A stretch of DNA of 64,000 nt from Candidatus Omnitrophota bacterium (lineage in GTDB: Bacteria > Hinthialibacterota > Hinthialibacteria > Hinthialibacterales > Hinthialibacteraceae): assembly GCA_040755155.1 (NCBI GenBank), contig JBFMBP010000070.1:1-64000 (forward strand). Reading direction: 5' to 3'. The position numbers were made by a program, and so were the translations under genes. Numbering within the stretch: the first letter of the stretch is position 1; every line of letters starts with the position of its first letter. This document shows positions 32,648-42,806 of this stretch, one piece after another. The notes below the pieces were generated by a model. That model had not been told where the DNA came from and did not search any database. It saw nothing but the letters and a program-made list of their open reading frames with translations.

Positions 32648-35600
32648 TCACGAAGCCTCCAGCGTTTCCCTCACCTTGCGCAGCAGGTCGTCCACGATAA
32701 ACGGTTTTTGCATAAAGACGAGGTTCTCCTCCAGAACGCCGTGATGCACAATGGCATTTTCTGTGTAGCCGGACATAAAAATCGTTTTCATTTCGGGGTA
32801 GCGCGCGAGAAGTTGGCGGGCTAAATCGCGTCCGTTCATGCCGGGCATCACGACATCCGTTACTAAAAGATGAACCGGCCCCAGGTATTTTTCGCAGATT
32901 TGGAGAGCCTCGCCGCCGGAGTTCGCCGTTAAAACCGCATAGCCTTGATAATTCAGCGACCGCGACACTAAATTCCGCACCGACGCTTCATCCTCGACGA
33001 CCATAACGGTTTCCCTGCCCTTCAACGACTCAAAAGGCGTTGGCGGCGCCAATGGTTTCTCTTCGGCGCCCTCAATTCGAGGCAAGTAAATTTTGAAAGT
33101 CGCGCCTTTCCCCGGTTCGCTGTAAACCCAAATATATCCATCGCTCTGCTTGACGATGCCGTAAACGGTGGCCAATCCCAATCCCGTTCCCTTCCCGACC
33201 TCTTTTGTAGTGAAGAAGGGTTCGAAAAGACGAGAACGAGTCTCTTCATCCATGCCTTTTCCCGTATCGCTGATGGCCAACATCACGTAAGGTCCCGGCT
33301 TGACATGGATATGCGAGAAAACATACGCTTCGTCCAAAACGACATTTTGGGTTTCGATCGTGAGTTTGCCGCCTTGAGGCATGGCGTCGCGGGCGTTGAC
33401 CGCCAGATTCATGATGATTTGTTCGATCTGTCCGGGATCGGCTTTGACGATTCCCTTCGCAGGATTCGGCAAGGTCGCTAGTTCGATGTCTTCTCCAATC
33501 AATCGCCGCAGCATTTTATCCATACCAACGATCACACGGCTCAGATCGATGTATTGCGTCTGCAAAACCTGTTTGCGGCTGAAAGCCAGAAGTTGGCGGG
33601 TGAGGGCGGCCGTGCGGTCGCCTGCTTTTTTGACTTCCAAAATATCCTCTTGCGCCGGATGATCCTCCGCCAGTTTCTTCAAAGCGAAATCGCAATAGCC
33701 TTTGATAGCCATGACTAGGTTGTTGAAATCATGGGCGATGCCCCCCGCCAAGCGGCCAACCGCTTCCATTTTTTGGGCTTGTCTATACTGTTCCTCCAGC
33801 AACTTACGATCCGTAATATCGAATACATAACCTCGGATCCCGGTTAATTCGCCATTTTCTCCGAATATTCCGATGAGATTTTCGATAGTATTGACGATCT
33901 TGCCATCCTTGCGGCGGAGAGTTCTTTCGAAATTGAGCAACCTTTTCTTTTCTTTAAGAAAGTCCAAAAATTGCACCCGATCTTTAGGATTGAGATAAAT
34001 GTCGCGCGCATTCGAACCAAGGGCCTCATCAACAGAAGCGAAGCCGAAGATGCGGACGTAGGCGGGATTGCAATCGATGAGGCGGCCGTCGGCGGCGTTG
34101 ATGAAGTCGCCGGTCAAATCGTCCTCGAAAAATTGGCGGTAGCGTTCTTCGCTCTCCCGCAAAGCGTCCTCGGAACGCTTCTGCTTCGTAACATCCCAGA
34201 AAAGAATCTGAATGCCGACGATTTTTCCCGCCGCATTATATAAGGGCGTCTTCATCACCTGGACATAAATTCTTTCGCCGCCGGGAATTTGATGCTCCTC
34301 CACGGTTTCGAAAATCTCGCCGGTTTCGATGACGCGCCGATCGTCGCGCAAATACTTATCCGCCAATTCGGGAGGGAAGAAATCGTAATCGGTTTTGCCG
34401 ACGATCTCTTCCAACGATTTCCCCATCTCCTTGCAGGAACGCTTATTGGCGAAAGTAAAATGGCCTTGCAAATCTTTGCGCAGAATGCATTGGGGCAGAT
34501 TTTCCACAAGGGAATGATAAAGCGCTTCAGAATCCAAGATTTTTCTTTTCACGAGTTCGCGGTCGGTGATGTCTTGAACGGTTCCGATCATGCGCACAGG
34601 TTCGCCGGATGATCCATACATTATTTCCGCATGTTCATGAACGATCCGCTCGGATCCGTCGGGACGAACGATTCGATGATCGAGATCGTAGGGCTTGCCT
34701 TCGAAACGGGCGGCCAGAGACGATCGTTCCACAAATTCCCTGTCTTCGGGATGAATTATCTCCAAAAACATTTCATAAGTCAGGAAGCCGTCTTGCGGAG
34801 GCAAGCCGAAAATGCGAAACACTTCATCCGACCAGTGAAGTTGGCCTGTGGCTTCGTCCCATTCCCAATGGCCGAGATGGGCGATGCGCTGCGCTTCGGA
34901 AAGGCGCGCCTCGTTTTGTCTTAAAGCATCCTCCATCTCCTTATGCTCTGTAATATCGAAACAAGAACCGATATATCCGGCGAATTGGTTGTCCAAATCG
35001 CAATAAGGCCGGCCAATATCGAAAATATATCGGTACTCGCCATCGTATCGACGTAGGCGGTATACCATTTCAAACGGTTCACGGTTACTAAATGCGCCAA
35101 GATAAATACGCAGACACCGATCAATGTCGTCAGGATGGACGCCCTCAGCCCAACCATCCCCTATTTCTTGTTCCATAGTCCTCCCAGTGAAAGATAGCCA
35201 TACTTTATTGAAATAATTGCATTTCCCGTCTATTCCCGAACGCCAAATCATAGCGGGAAAATCTTCAAATAATTTGAGATAGAATTCGCGGGCTTGAAAG
35301 ACGGATTCCTCCAATTTGCAGCGCATCTCTTCCATCTCGATATTGTAAAGAGCGAAGGCGATGTCGTCGGCGATTTCTTGGATCAGGGATTGATCTTCTA
35401 CCTCGGCGGCATAATTCTCCGGTTCGGCTACGCTCATCAAACCGTAAATCATCCCTTCGTGTTCCAAACGGATCGTCAGAGCTAAACGGCGGGAATTATC
35501 CGTTTTGGGAATAACGCCGCAGAGGGAATAGGGATCGTCGGATACGAAGACGCCAGGTTGGGAAAGCGCCTTGCGCGCGCATTCTGGCGCGTCGCCCCGA

Positions 35601-36739
35601 TCCATCCGTTCCAGCATCCGTTTAAATTCTTCGCCCAAACCCGCTGCCGCCGCTATTTGAATTTTTCCGTCTTCATCCATCAAAACGATACAGGCGTGAT
35701 GAAAACCCTGCGCCTCCACAAAACAAGCGCAAGTTTTATCCAGAAGCTTTTGTCGATCTTTTTCTTTCGTAATGATTTGATTGATCTTACGGATGGCGCG
35801 CAGAACGGAATTGAGATGCAGGATTTTTCTCTCCGCGCGCTTGCGCTCGGTAATCACGTCGAATACGGCGACAATGTACTCTTTTTGCGGACTATAGACC
35901 GAGATCGAAAACCACATATTCAGAGCATCGACATACGTTTCAAACTTTTCGGGAACGCCGGTTAGAGCCGTTCGCCCGTAGATTTCAAACAGATTAGGAT
36001 CCTTTTCTCGTATTCCCGGAATGACTTCGGATACTTTTTTCCCAACGACATTTTTCAATCCAGTAAGAGTCTCAAAGTTCCGATTCACTTCAAGATAAAC
36101 GAAGTCAACCGGTTGATCATGCTCGTAAAGCATCTTGCAAAAGGCGAATCCATTCAGCATGTTCTCGAATAAAGAACGGAAATGCTCTTCGCTATCCCGC
36201 AGCGTCTTCTCCGCCCGCTTACGCTCGGTAAGGTCGCGGAAAATGCCTTGGATCAGTTTCTTGCCCCCTAGTTCGATGACGTTGGAACTGATTTCGACGG
36301 GGATTTGGCGGCCATCGCGATGTTGGATGTAATATTCTTTTGTAACCAATACATTGGATTTTTGGGCGGCGTCTTGAAATCCGCGTTGGATTTCTTCCAT
36401 TTTGTCAGGAGGATGCAAGTGACTGTAATGATGGCCAATTATTTCCTGCGCCGGACGTCCGATTAATTCCTCCGCTTTCTTATTCGCTTCGAGGATGATG
36501 CCCTTCTCCGCGTCGGCGACGAAAATGGCGTCATTGGCGGACTCCATTAAAATCCGGTATTTTTCGTCCGTACGATCCATTAATTCCTGCATACGGCGCC
36601 GCTCGTTTTCTACAAACGCCCTCGAACAAACGAGCGCCTGCTCTTCCAATTTCAATTCGAACTGGCGGCGTTCGGATTGCGCAATTCGCAATTCTTCCTG
36701 AAGATTTTGGATCAGTTCTTCGGCTTCGTTTAGTTGCAT
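32648..36739 (-). CDS. Large soluble hybrid histidine kinase with multiple PAS domains, GAF and receiver
   Basis: The 1363-residue protein has no membrane segment. An N-terminal coiled coil (about 1-55) precedes two PAS domains (about 56-175, 180-300), a GAF domain (about 305-470) and four more PAS domains (about 480-600, 605-730, 735-855, 860-985). The transmitter follows: HisKA with [13 protein letters not shown] (phospho-His1003), then HATPase_c with [22 protein letters not shown] and [14 protein letters not shown]. The C-terminal receiver (about 1238-1363) has MVVEDEASV, phosphoacceptor Asp in [11 protein letters not shown] and Lys in FMQKPF. Such arrays integrate several cytoplasmic cues. 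It heads the signalling block, separated from the next kinase by a palindromic repeat. The PAS count is by eye and could be off by one. Confidence 0.93.
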   Translation of the reverse strand: MQLNEAEELIQNLQEELRIAQSERRQFELKLEEQALVCSRAFVENERRRMQELMDRTDEKYRILMESANDAIFVADAEKGIILEANKKAEELIGRPAQEIIGHHYSHLHPPDKMEEIQRGFQDAAQKSNVLVTKEYYIQHRDGRQIPVEISSNVIELGGKKLIQGIFRDLTERKRAEKTLRDSEEHFRSLFENMLNGFAFCKMLYEHDQPVDFVYLEVNRNFETLTGLKNVVGKKVSEVIPGIREKDPNLFEIYGRTALTGVPEKFETYVDALNMWFSISVYSPQKEYIVAVFDVITERKRAERKILHLNSVLRAIRKINQIITKEKDRQKLLDKTCACFVEAQGFHHACIVLMDEDGKIQIAAAAGLGEEFKRMLERMDRGDAPECARKALSQPGVFVSDDPYSLCGVIPKTDNSRRLALTIRLEHEGMIYGLMSVAEPENYAAEVEDQSLIQEIADDIAFALYNIEMEEMRCKLEESVFQAREFYLKLFEDFPAMIWRSGIDGKCNYFNKVWLSFTGRTMEQEIGDGWAEGVHPDDIDRCLRIYLGAFSNREPFEMVYRLRRYDGEYRYIFDIGRPYCDLDNQFAGYIGSCFDITEHKEMEDALRQNEARLSEAQRIAHLGHWEWDEATGQLHWSDEVFRIFGLPPQDGFLTYEMFLEIIHPEDREFVERSSLAARFEGKPYDLDHRIVRPDGSERIVHEHAEIMYGSSGEPVRMIGTVQDITDRELVKRKILDSEALYHSLVENLPQCILRKDLQGHFTFANKRSCKEMGKSLEEIVGKTDYDFFPPELADKYLRDDRRVIETGEIFETVEEHQIPGGERIYVQVMKTPLYNAAGKIVGIQILFWDVTKQKRSEDALRESEERYRQFFEDDLTGDFINAADGRLIDCNPAYVRIFGFASVDEALGSNARDIYLNPKDRVQFLDFLKEKKRLLNFERTLRRKDGKIVNTIENLIGIFGENGELTGIRGYVFDITDRKLLEEQYRQAQKMEAVGRLAGGIAHDFNNLVMAIKGYCDFALKKLAEDHPAQEDILEVKKAGDRTAALTRQLLAFSRKQVLQTQYIDLSRVIVGMDKMLRRLIGEDIELATLPNPAKGIVKADPGQIEQIIMNLAVNARDAMPQGGKLTIETQNVVLDEAYVFSHIHVKPGPYVMLAISDTGKGMDEETRSRLFEPFFTTKEVGKGTGLGLATVYGIVKQSDGYIWVYSEPGKGATFKIYLPRIEGAEEKPLAPPTPFESLKGRETVMVVEDEASVRNLVSRSLNYQGYAVLTANSGGEALQICEKYLGPVHLLVTDVVMPGMNGRDLARQLLARYPEMKTIFMSGYTENAIVHHGVLEENLVFMQKPFIVDDLLRKVRETLEAS

Positions 36740-36978
36740 GTTATTTTCCTAGGCTCATCAGGAACTACCGCCTTTTTGGCTTTTGTTGCGAATGGAGAAT
36801 TACAACATTGATTTTGGGATTTTCTGGATTGAAATGAAAAAAACTAAGGATAATTAATTACGAACATCGTAATACAGAGAATGTCGCCAACGAACACAAC
36901 CAAATATGCAGAAATCCCTTATACCCCAAAATTTAGAAAATTTGGGTAATGAATTACGAACAATTTATTCTTGATCTT

Positions 36979-37132
36979 GAGGCTCTTGCAAAAAGGATAA
37001 AGTCTACGCTTTATTTCTCCCCCCAAGTTTGGGGGGAGTTAGAGGGGGGGTGATTTTATTAGGCTTAAGAAAACCCCCTCCTAAACCTCCCCCACGCTTG
37101 GGGGAGGAATTATGGAGTTTTGCAAGAGGCTC
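36979..37132. repeat. Repeat with GAGGCTCTTGCAAAA terminal inverted arms around a CCCTC-type palindrome
   Basis: GAGGCTCTTGCAAAA (36979-36993) and TTTTGCAAGAGGCTC (37118-37132) are inverted arms with one mismatch. They enclose a 93-bp unit (37017-37109) of CTCCCCCCAAGTTTGGGGGG, a spacer and CCTCCCCCACGCTTGGGGGAGG, related to the CCCTCACCC repeats elsewhere. The wider 582-bp gap (36740-37321) has no gene. It also shows an 11-base direct repeat AATTACGAACA (36857 and 36953), a small AT hairpin at about 36924-36946 and the terminator at 37290-37313. Confidence 0.75.
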
Positions 37133-37289
37133 GATCTCTATAATAAATTGTATCTCATCGATGGGAAAAGACTAATTTTCTTTATAAAAATCGAGAATAA
37201 TAATTCCAAAAAGATCGTATCGGCGCAAATAATAGAAAAGAGACTCTCAAAGAAAGAATCGGAAAGGAGGGAAAATTCGCGTTGTACGC

Positions 37290-37313
37290 AAAAAAAGCGC
37301 CCACCGCGGGCGT
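37290..37313 (-). terminator. Rho-independent terminator for the aldo/keto-reductase-like gene
   Basis: On the minus strand CGCCC and GGGCG pair around a five-base loop and are followed by a run of seven T (plus-strand A at 37290-37296). It begins just after the TAA stop codon of the gene ending at 37322. Confidence 0.75.
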
Positions 37314-37321
37314 CCGGCGTT

Positions 37322-38368
37322 TTACCCGCGCCAAGGACGGGGGCGATTTTTCACTTCTGCTTTCGCCAATGTTTTTTGGGCGATGAGAACGTCTTCCACG
37401 ATCTGAAAATCGAACATGCCGACGGCTAGGAAATCGGCGCCGTTCTTAAAGCAGAATTCGAATGCGGAATCGGGGCGGATGGCGCCGGCGGCTAAGGTTT
37501 TGAACGCAATCCAAGGCTGCTTCTTTTTGGCCATGATTTCGACGGTTTTATCCGGGAATAAGTCGAAGATATTGTCGTGAAATTTGTTGTGATCCAGATA
37601 GTGCGTACTGTCGACCGACCACGGTTCGCGTTGTTCGCGGGGTTGCGCCGACCAGTATTGGTCATGGTGGAAGGTCTTGAAATAATAATCGGGCACGATG
37701 CCGAAGGCTTCGGCCTTTTCGATTGCTTTAACGTCATGGCAGCCAAGACCGGCCAAGTAACCCTGTTTTTTTATGTATTCGACGCCTTTGGCGATAATTT
37801 CAAGTTTCTTAGGATCGCCGCTTCTAATCGTATGTTCAGTATAGCCGCCCTGGGTGTAGAGCGTGGTCGCGCCTTTATCGATGCTCATGTCGATCCACTC
37901 TTTAAAGCCTTCCCAGAAGGGATCGTCTAAGTACTTCCAATCCTGCCGCACGCCGACGATCGTCTGGATTCGGCCTCCTCTTTCTTGCTTGTATTGATTG
38001 ATAAAGTCCAATTGCGTAGGATCGGGCGAGCAGGTATTTATGCCGTATTCCTCCATCATTTCCAGAGTATCGAATTGTTTTTCCTGAGTCAAATAATGGC
38101 CCGCCAGCTCGGAAACGTAAAGCAAATCCCGTTGATGGCACCAACCGCTGATAATATTGCCGCCGCCGATGAGGCGGCTAATGGTCAAATCGCCGATCTT
38201 CCCCGCCGGCATTTTAGCGTCCGATGAAATCGGCTTCGCATCTTTGGCTTCACTGGGATTTTGCAGCATTGCCAACAATTGCCGTTCTTCCGGCCCGCGC
38301 ACGCCCAACGCGGCTCCGGCGACCATGGATTTTCCCAAAAAACTGCGGCGATCGATCCGGCATGCCAT
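37322..38368 (-). CDS. Tat-exported aldo/keto-reductase-like TIM-barrel protein
   Basis: The 348-residue protein has a twin-arginine signal (DRRSFLGKSMVAGAALG) and then a TIM-barrel-like body. KIGDLTISRLIGGGNIISGWCHQRD is reminiscent of the first strand of aldo/keto reductases. Alternating strand-helix blocks follow, such as GRIQTIVGVRQD, GATTLYTQGGYTEH, GYLAGLGCHDVKAIEKAE and PWIAFKTLAAGAI, and the end is NGADFLAVGMFDFQIVEDV. The classical Asp-Tyr-Lys-His catalytic set is not obvious, so it may be a non-redox relative. GGAGG seven bases upstream selects the ATG at 38368. It is divergent from the cytochrome pair and ends at its own terminator. Function unknown. Confidence 0.75.
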   Translation of the reverse strand: MACRIDRRSFLGKSMVAGAALGVRGPEERQLLAMLQNPSEAKDAKPISSDAKMPAGKIGDLTISRLIGGGNIISGWCHQRDLLYVSELAGHYLTQEKQFDTLEMMEEYGINTCSPDPTQLDFINQYKQERGGRIQTIVGVRQDWKYLDDPFWEGFKEWIDMSIDKGATTLYTQGGYTEHTIRSGDPKKLEIIAKGVEYIKKQGYLAGLGCHDVKAIEKAEAFGIVPDYYFKTFHHDQYWSAQPREQREPWSVDSTHYLDHNKFHDNIFDLFPDKTVEIMAKKKQPWIAFKTLAAGAIRPDSAFEFCFKNGADFLAVGMFDFQIVEDVLIAQKTLAKAEVKNRPRPWRG

Positions 38369-38621
38369 TTTCTTGCCTCCAAAGCGGATGAAATGAGTTC
38401 CCAAAATCGTTTAATCATCTCACAGAATCCCCTTGCCCGTCAATTGTTTTCTTCTCCAGAAAACGGGAACCAACAATCCAGGCGATAAAACAAGAGCGTC
38501 ATGTTTCTTTTTGAATAGTATTTTTCAATTTCTTCTATTATCATATATCTTTCATTTTGAAATTTTTTCTCCATCTGGCAAAACGAACAAAACCATAAAA
38601 AAAGAAGGAGCGTTCCTCTTC

Positions 38622-40040
38622 ATGGACTTGCCGGTATTTCATCTCGATTTTTTCGGCAATCGTATCTTGATCGGAATCATTGCCATCGTTCACGTCTTCA
38701 TTAACCACCCCATGGCCGTAGGAGCCATGCCGCTGATTACGCTGATGGAGTGGACGGGAAAACGAACCGGCGACCGCCGGTGGGACGATTTGGCGTACAA
38801 AATCCTCACCGTCTGCTTTATTGTCACTACTAGCCTCGGTGCGCTTACCGGCGTGGGCATCTGGTTTTCCACATCGCTCGTCAATCCCTACGCCATCGGC
38901 AGTTTGATTCATATCTTCTATTGGGCATGGTTTACGGAATGGATCGTTTTCTGCGTCGAAGTGATTTTAATTCTCCTTTATTATTTATTATGGAAAAAAT
39001 GGGAAGGGCCTTTAAAGAACCGCCATATTATCCTTGGCGCCGTTCTCTCTATCTCTTCCTGGCTGACGATGGCCATTATCACCGCCATCCTGGCTTACAT
39101 GATGGATATCGGCGATTGGAGGTTGGGAAAAGGGTTGCTCGCGGCGATCATGAATCCCCTCTATTTGCCCCAGCTGGCGTTTCGAACGCCGCTGGCGATG
39201 GCGACGGCGGGCTTCTTCGCGCTGCTGTTGACGTACTTTTTCCTAAAGTACGATGCCGTTTTCCGCGCCTCCGTTGCGCGTTGGATTTCCATCTGGACGT
39301 TGGCGTGGCTGCCTTTTTGTTTGGCGGCGGGGATATGGTATTGGCGTATGATACCGGATGCATTGACGCAAAATTTAAACGTAGCGGTGGCGACCCAGAT
39401 TTTCGAAACCCATTACAATCTGATCCTGGTTTCGCTCTATGTATTTATTCTCCTGGCGTTGCTCTTTTTATTATGGGTTGTCATCAAGCCGTTGCAGGTT
39501 CCGCGCTATGTTTTGTTGATTCCTTTCATGGTAGGGATTCTCACGCTGGGTTATTTCGAGCGGGTGCGGGAGTTTCTCCGCAAACCCTACGTCATCGCCG
39601 ACTACATGTATGCGAATGGAATCCGGGTCGACGACTATCCCCTGCTTAACCAGCGGGGGATTCTGCCCTACGCCGTCTACGCCCGCGAAAAAACCGTAAC
39701 CGACGAGAATAAAATTCTAGCCGGAAGAGACGTCTTTATGATCGCCTGCACCCGCTGCCATACGACGAATGGAGTGAATGGCATTCTGGCGAAATTCCAG
39801 AATCTCTACGGCCCCGGCCCCTGGGATGCGGAGACGATGGCGTTGTATATCCGGGGCATGCACAATGCGCGTCCTTTTATGCCGCCGTTTCCCGGCAACG
39901 ACGCCGAGTTGAACGCGCTGGTTCAATATCTTCTTACCCTGCGGCAATACCCGATTCCGCTGAAAGGAGCGCAAACGGCGGACGCCGTCCCGCCGCCAAA
40001 CCTTTCGCACGCCAACGCCGGCGCGGATTCGCGCTCGTAG
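38622..40040 (+). CDS. Cytochrome bd subunit I-like membrane protein with fused c-type cytochrome domain
   Basis: The 472-residue protein has about eight membrane helices in its first 330 residues and a C-terminal domain with one heme c motif, CTRCH (376-380). The N-terminal IVHVFINHPMAVGAMPLITLMEW and VTTSLGALTGVGIWFSTSLV resemble cytochrome bd subunit I (CydA), with a candidate heme-ligand His in the first helix. The CydA quinol-site motif GRQPW is replaced by ERVREFLRKPYVI at the expected place before the periplasmic tail. PFMPPFPGNDAEL supplies a likely distal Met. AAGGAG precedes the ATG at 38622. The next gene encodes a second membrane cytochrome, and together they may form a quinol-linked electron-transfer complex. 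There is no CydB gene nearby. Confidence 0.78.
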   Translation: MDLPVFHLDFFGNRILIGIIAIVHVFINHPMAVGAMPLITLMEWTGKRTGDRRWDDLAYKILTVCFIVTTSLGALTGVGIWFSTSLVNPYAIGSLIHIFYWAWFTEWIVFCVEVILILLYYLLWKKWEGPLKNRHIILGAVLSISSWLTMAIITAILAYMMDIGDWRLGKGLLAAIMNPLYLPQLAFRTPLAMATAGFFALLLTYFFLKYDAVFRASVARWISIWTLAWLPFCLAAGIWYWRMIPDALTQNLNVAVATQIFETHYNLILVSLYVFILLALLFLLWVVIKPLQVPRYVLLIPFMVGILTLGYFERVREFLRKPYVIADYMYANGIRVDDYPLLNQRGILPYAVYAREKTVTDENKILAGRDVFMIACTRCHTTNGVNGILAKFQNLYGPGPWDAETMALYIRGMHNARPFMPPFPGNDAELNALVQYLLTLRQYPIPLKGAQTADAVPPPNLSHANAGADSRS

Positions 40041-40076
40041 ATTTATTTTACTTTTAGGAAAAGAAAGGGCGTATTA

Positions 40077-41522
40077 ATGGAAAACTTCCCAGCGATGCCT
40101 ATCCCTCGAATGATTCCGCTGCCTTTACCCGCCTCCGCCTATTTTTTGCAATATGCCATCGTCATCCTTTTTTTACTGCATATCTTTTTCGTCAATTTAA
40201 TGGTTGGCGCCTCGATTCTTTCCGTACTCTTCGAATATCTCGGTTGGAAAAAGCCGGATTACGATCGGCTAGCCCGCGAAGTGGCGGATACGATTACGGT
40301 CAATAAAAGTCTGGCCGTCGTACTGGGCGTGGCGCCGCTGTTGACGATCAACGTGCTATATACGATCTATTTTTATACGGCCAACGCACTAACAGGCTTC
40401 GCCTGGATCATGGTAGTTCCGCTAGTAACGATCGCTTTTTTGCTGGGATACGCCCATAAATACAGTTGGGACTATCTGGCGGATCAGAAGGGGCTGCATA
40501 TCTCCCTTGGCGCGGGAGCGGCTTTGTTATTTCTCATTATTCCCTTGATTTTCCTGGCCAATATCAATCTCATGCTCTTTCCCGAACAATGGTTCAAGGT
40601 TGACGGCTGGCTGGCCGCCCTGGCGATTCCCAATGTCATTCCACGCTATTTTCATTTTCTGCTAGCCTGCTTCGCCATAACGGGATTATTCTTCGCCGGG
40701 TATTTCAGCCGGGCGAAATATCCCGTGGAAACCGTCTTTCGCGAATTCGACCGCCCGGCCTTGCGGCGATTGTTTTACAGCATCGCCTTCGGCGCCACCG
40801 GGGCGAATTTCTTGGCCGGACCGCTGCTTTTCCTCACGCTGCCTGCGAATGGACTTAGTTGGCTGCTGATCCTGGCGATTCTCTGCGGCGCATCTCTGGC
40901 CGTTATGGCGGCGGTTCTGTTGTGGCGGGAAATCACCCGTCCGCAAGCCGACTGGACGCCTCGTTTTTATTGGATTGCCGGACTTCTTATGGGAACCGTC
41001 CTCTTTATGGGGACGGGAAGGCACCTTTACCGCGAAAACGCCGTCGCCTGGCATCGAACCAAAATGGCGGAAGAGACGCGAGTTTTCACATCCATGTCGG
41101 AAATTGCGCGATGGCGAGCGTCGCAGGGATTAGGAATGCCGGGTGAGGAAGCGCTGCCGCCCGGCGAGAAGGTTTTCCGTAACGTTTGCGCCGCCTGCCA
41201 CGCCCTGGATCAGCGTTTGGTAGGCCCACCGCTTAGGGAAATCGCTGCGGCTTATCTTAACGATCCAGCCGGGATCGTCAAATGGGTGAAGAATCCTGGG
41301 AAAAAACGCACGGATTATCCGCAAATGCCCGCCGTGAAATTGACGGAAGCCCAATATCAAGACGTAGCGCGTTACATTCTGGAAATAACAGCCCCCAAGA
41401 GCGAAACGGAAGCGAAACCGCAAGAGACAAAGGGCGCCGCCCCACCTCAAAGCGCGACCTCGTCCAAAGAACTGATTCCCAACTCGCTGATGCCAGCGGC
41501 GCCGGATAAAAGCGGCCAATAA
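40077..41522 (+). CDS. Polytopic membrane protein with C-terminal cytochrome c domain
   Basis: The 481-residue protein has about eight to nine membrane helices (about 20-330) and a C-terminal monoheme cytochrome c domain with CAACH (371-375) and a likely distal Met in YPQMPAVKLTEAQ. A Pro/Ala/Lys-rich tail ends it. The membrane part is weakly like cytochrome bd subunit I folds (HIFFVNLMVGASILSVLFEYLGW, IPRYFHFLLACFAITGLFFAGYF). It lies 36 bases after the preceding bd-like cytochrome gene on the same strand, so both are surely one operon. Twin membrane cores, each with a heme c tail, suggest a heterodimer that passes electrons between the quinone pool and periplasmic carriers. Family name unknown to me. 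Confidence 0.75.
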   Translation: MENFPAMPIPRMIPLPLPASAYFLQYAIVILFLLHIFFVNLMVGASILSVLFEYLGWKKPDYDRLAREVADTITVNKSLAVVLGVAPLLTINVLYTIYFYTANALTGFAWIMVVPLVTIAFLLGYAHKYSWDYLADQKGLHISLGAGAALLFLIIPLIFLANINLMLFPEQWFKVDGWLAALAIPNVIPRYFHFLLACFAITGLFFAGYFSRAKYPVETVFREFDRPALRRLFYSIAFGATGANFLAGPLLFLTLPANGLSWLLILAILCGASLAVMAAVLLWREITRPQADWTPRFYWIAGLLMGTVLFMGTGRHLYRENAVAWHRTKMAEETRVFTSMSEIARWRASQGLGMPGEEALPPGEKVFRNVCAACHALDQRLVGPPLREIAAAYLNDPAGIVKWVKNPGKKRTDYPQMPAVKLTEAQYQDVARYILEITAPKSETEAKPQETKGAAPPQSATSSKELIPNSLMPAAPDKSGQ

Positions 41523-41582
41523 GACGCCGACGTAACGATTATTGCAAACTTTTTTCTCATTTCAAAAAAAATCAAGAAAATT

Positions 41583-41623
41583 AATCCCCAAAATTCGAAG
41601 CCTTGATCGTTGGGGATTTTTTT
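41583..41623 (+). terminator. Rho-independent terminator after the cytochrome pair
   Basis: AATCCCCAA (41583-41591) pairs with TTGGGGATT (41610-41618) and the arm runs into seven T (41617-41623). It lies 60 bases after the second cytochrome gene and separates it from the Tad locus. Confidence 0.88.
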
Positions 41624-41727
41624 AATATCTACTTAAAAATCAATCGGTTGTTTGCTTAAAATCAAATCGAAATGTGGTTTGGATTTTTCTCCGTTTAAAA
41701 AAAATGAGAAAAAAAATATAAATTTTA

Positions 41728-41756
41728 TTGACAATTTGATAAATTCGTGCTTTACT
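41728..41756 (+). promoter_or_regulatory. Candidate sigma-70 promoter of the Tad locus
   Basis: TTGACA (41728-41733) is followed after 17 bases by TTTACT (41751-41756) in an extremely AT-rich stretch (41624-41960) with no gene. Transcription from here would give flp an untranslated leader of about 215 bases. The -10 box is imperfect and other starts are possible. Confidence 0.5.
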
Positions 41757-41978
41757 TAGTGCAGTAAGGAAAACCAAGAGAAAAAGAAATCGAATCGGCT
41801 TTCAAATAAAAGAAAAATAAAAATCGAATAGAATTTAAAAAATATCATGAAAGCAATATCCATTAATCATATATTTCATTGCAAAAATGTAACGGAAGAG
41901 GGCGGAATTTTTTTTGGATTTTATCCTTACTATCTGAGGTAAGGAATACTATTCACTAATGTGAGAGGAGTCAGTATC

Positions 41979-42170
41979 ATGAAGAACACATGGAATGCAG
42001 TGAAAAGTTTCGTTACATCCGAAGATGGTCCCACCGCTGTCGAGTATGCCGTGGTCGTGGCGTTGATTATCATCGCCGCCGTCGTTGGCATTGGCGCCGT
42101 CGGTACGGCCTTGAACACCTGGTTCCAAGGCGTTGGCGATTCCATTGATGCCAAGAACCCCGCTTTCTAA
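41979..42170 (+). CDS. flp: Flp/Fap-type major pilin
   Basis: The 63-residue prepilin is the main subunit of the Tad pilus. A 17-residue leader ends in Gly17, and the mature protein begins PTAVEYAVVVALIIIAAVVG. This gives the G/xxxxEY processing motif with Glu at +5 and Tyr at +6, followed by one hydrophobic helix. GAGAGGAG (41963-41970) precedes the ATG at 41979; an upstream in-frame ATG at 41961 would overlap that site. It heads the locus, and the prepilin peptidase follows 120 bases later. A long AT-rich leader precedes it, as expected for a highly expressed pilin. Confidence 0.95.
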   Translation: MKNTWNAVKSFVTSEDGPTAVEYAVVVALIIIAAVVGIGAVGTALNTWFQGVGDSIDAKNPAF

Positions 42171-42290
42171 TCGAAGCGCGCGAAGAGGGAGAGTTGCCGG
42201 GACGAACCGTAAGCCATCTTTTGCCAAGCGTCCTTCGCCGCAGCTCTCCCTCCTCTCTTTTTTCCCGCCCACTCGACAAGGAGCAAAATC

Positions 42291-42806
42291 ATGAGACCCG
42301 AAATTGTTACAGCCGCTGGCGTTTTAGCCTTAGCCGCTTATATCGATTGGAAAGAACACCGCGTACCCAACTGGCTGACGTTCGCCGCCTGCGGATTCGG
42401 CTTGGCTTATCATGCGCTTATTGGAGGCGTGGACGGACTGGAATCCGCTCTTCTCGGCGCCGCCGCCGGATTGGCTACGTTGATCGTTCCCTACGCATTG
42501 AAGGGCATGGGCGCGGGCGACGTGAAGTTGATGGCCGCCGTGGGCGCCTGGGTGGGCGCGGAAATCACGCTGCATGCTTTTCTTTGGATCGCCGTTTGCG
42601 GCGGATTGATGGGCGCCTGGTCCATCCTGAGAAGCCGGGAAGTGAAAGAGCGGCTGCGAAACGCGGTTCTGGCGGGTAAAAATCTTGTTACGTTGAACGA
42701 TCTGGACGCAGGAGCGCAGAAGGCTCCGGCGAAGATTCTGTTGCCTTACGGCGTTCCCATCGCCTTCGGTTTTTACGCCTACTTCCTGTTTGGAGGGCTA
42801 ATCTAA
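42291..42806 (+). CDS. cpaA: Prepilin peptidase of the Tad system (TadV/CpaA)
   Basis: The 171-residue aspartic protease is a short polytopic protein of family A24 lacking the N-methylase domain. The two catalytic aspartates are in YIDWKEHRVPNW (Asp19) and GMGAGDVKL (Asp77, the GxGD motif). It cleaves the Flp pilin and the TadE/TadG-type pseudopilins. Its TAA stop overlaps the ATG of tadE (TAATG), showing translational coupling. The length is near the usual 150-170 residues. Confidence 0.93.
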   Translation: MRPEIVTAAGVLALAAYIDWKEHRVPNWLTFAACGFGLAYHALIGGVDGLESALLGAAAGLATLIVPYALKGMGAGDVKLMAAVGAWVGAEITLHAFLWIAVCGGLMGAWSILRSREVKERLRNAVLAGKNLVTLNDLDAGAQKAPAKILLPYGVPIAFGFYAYFLFGGLI

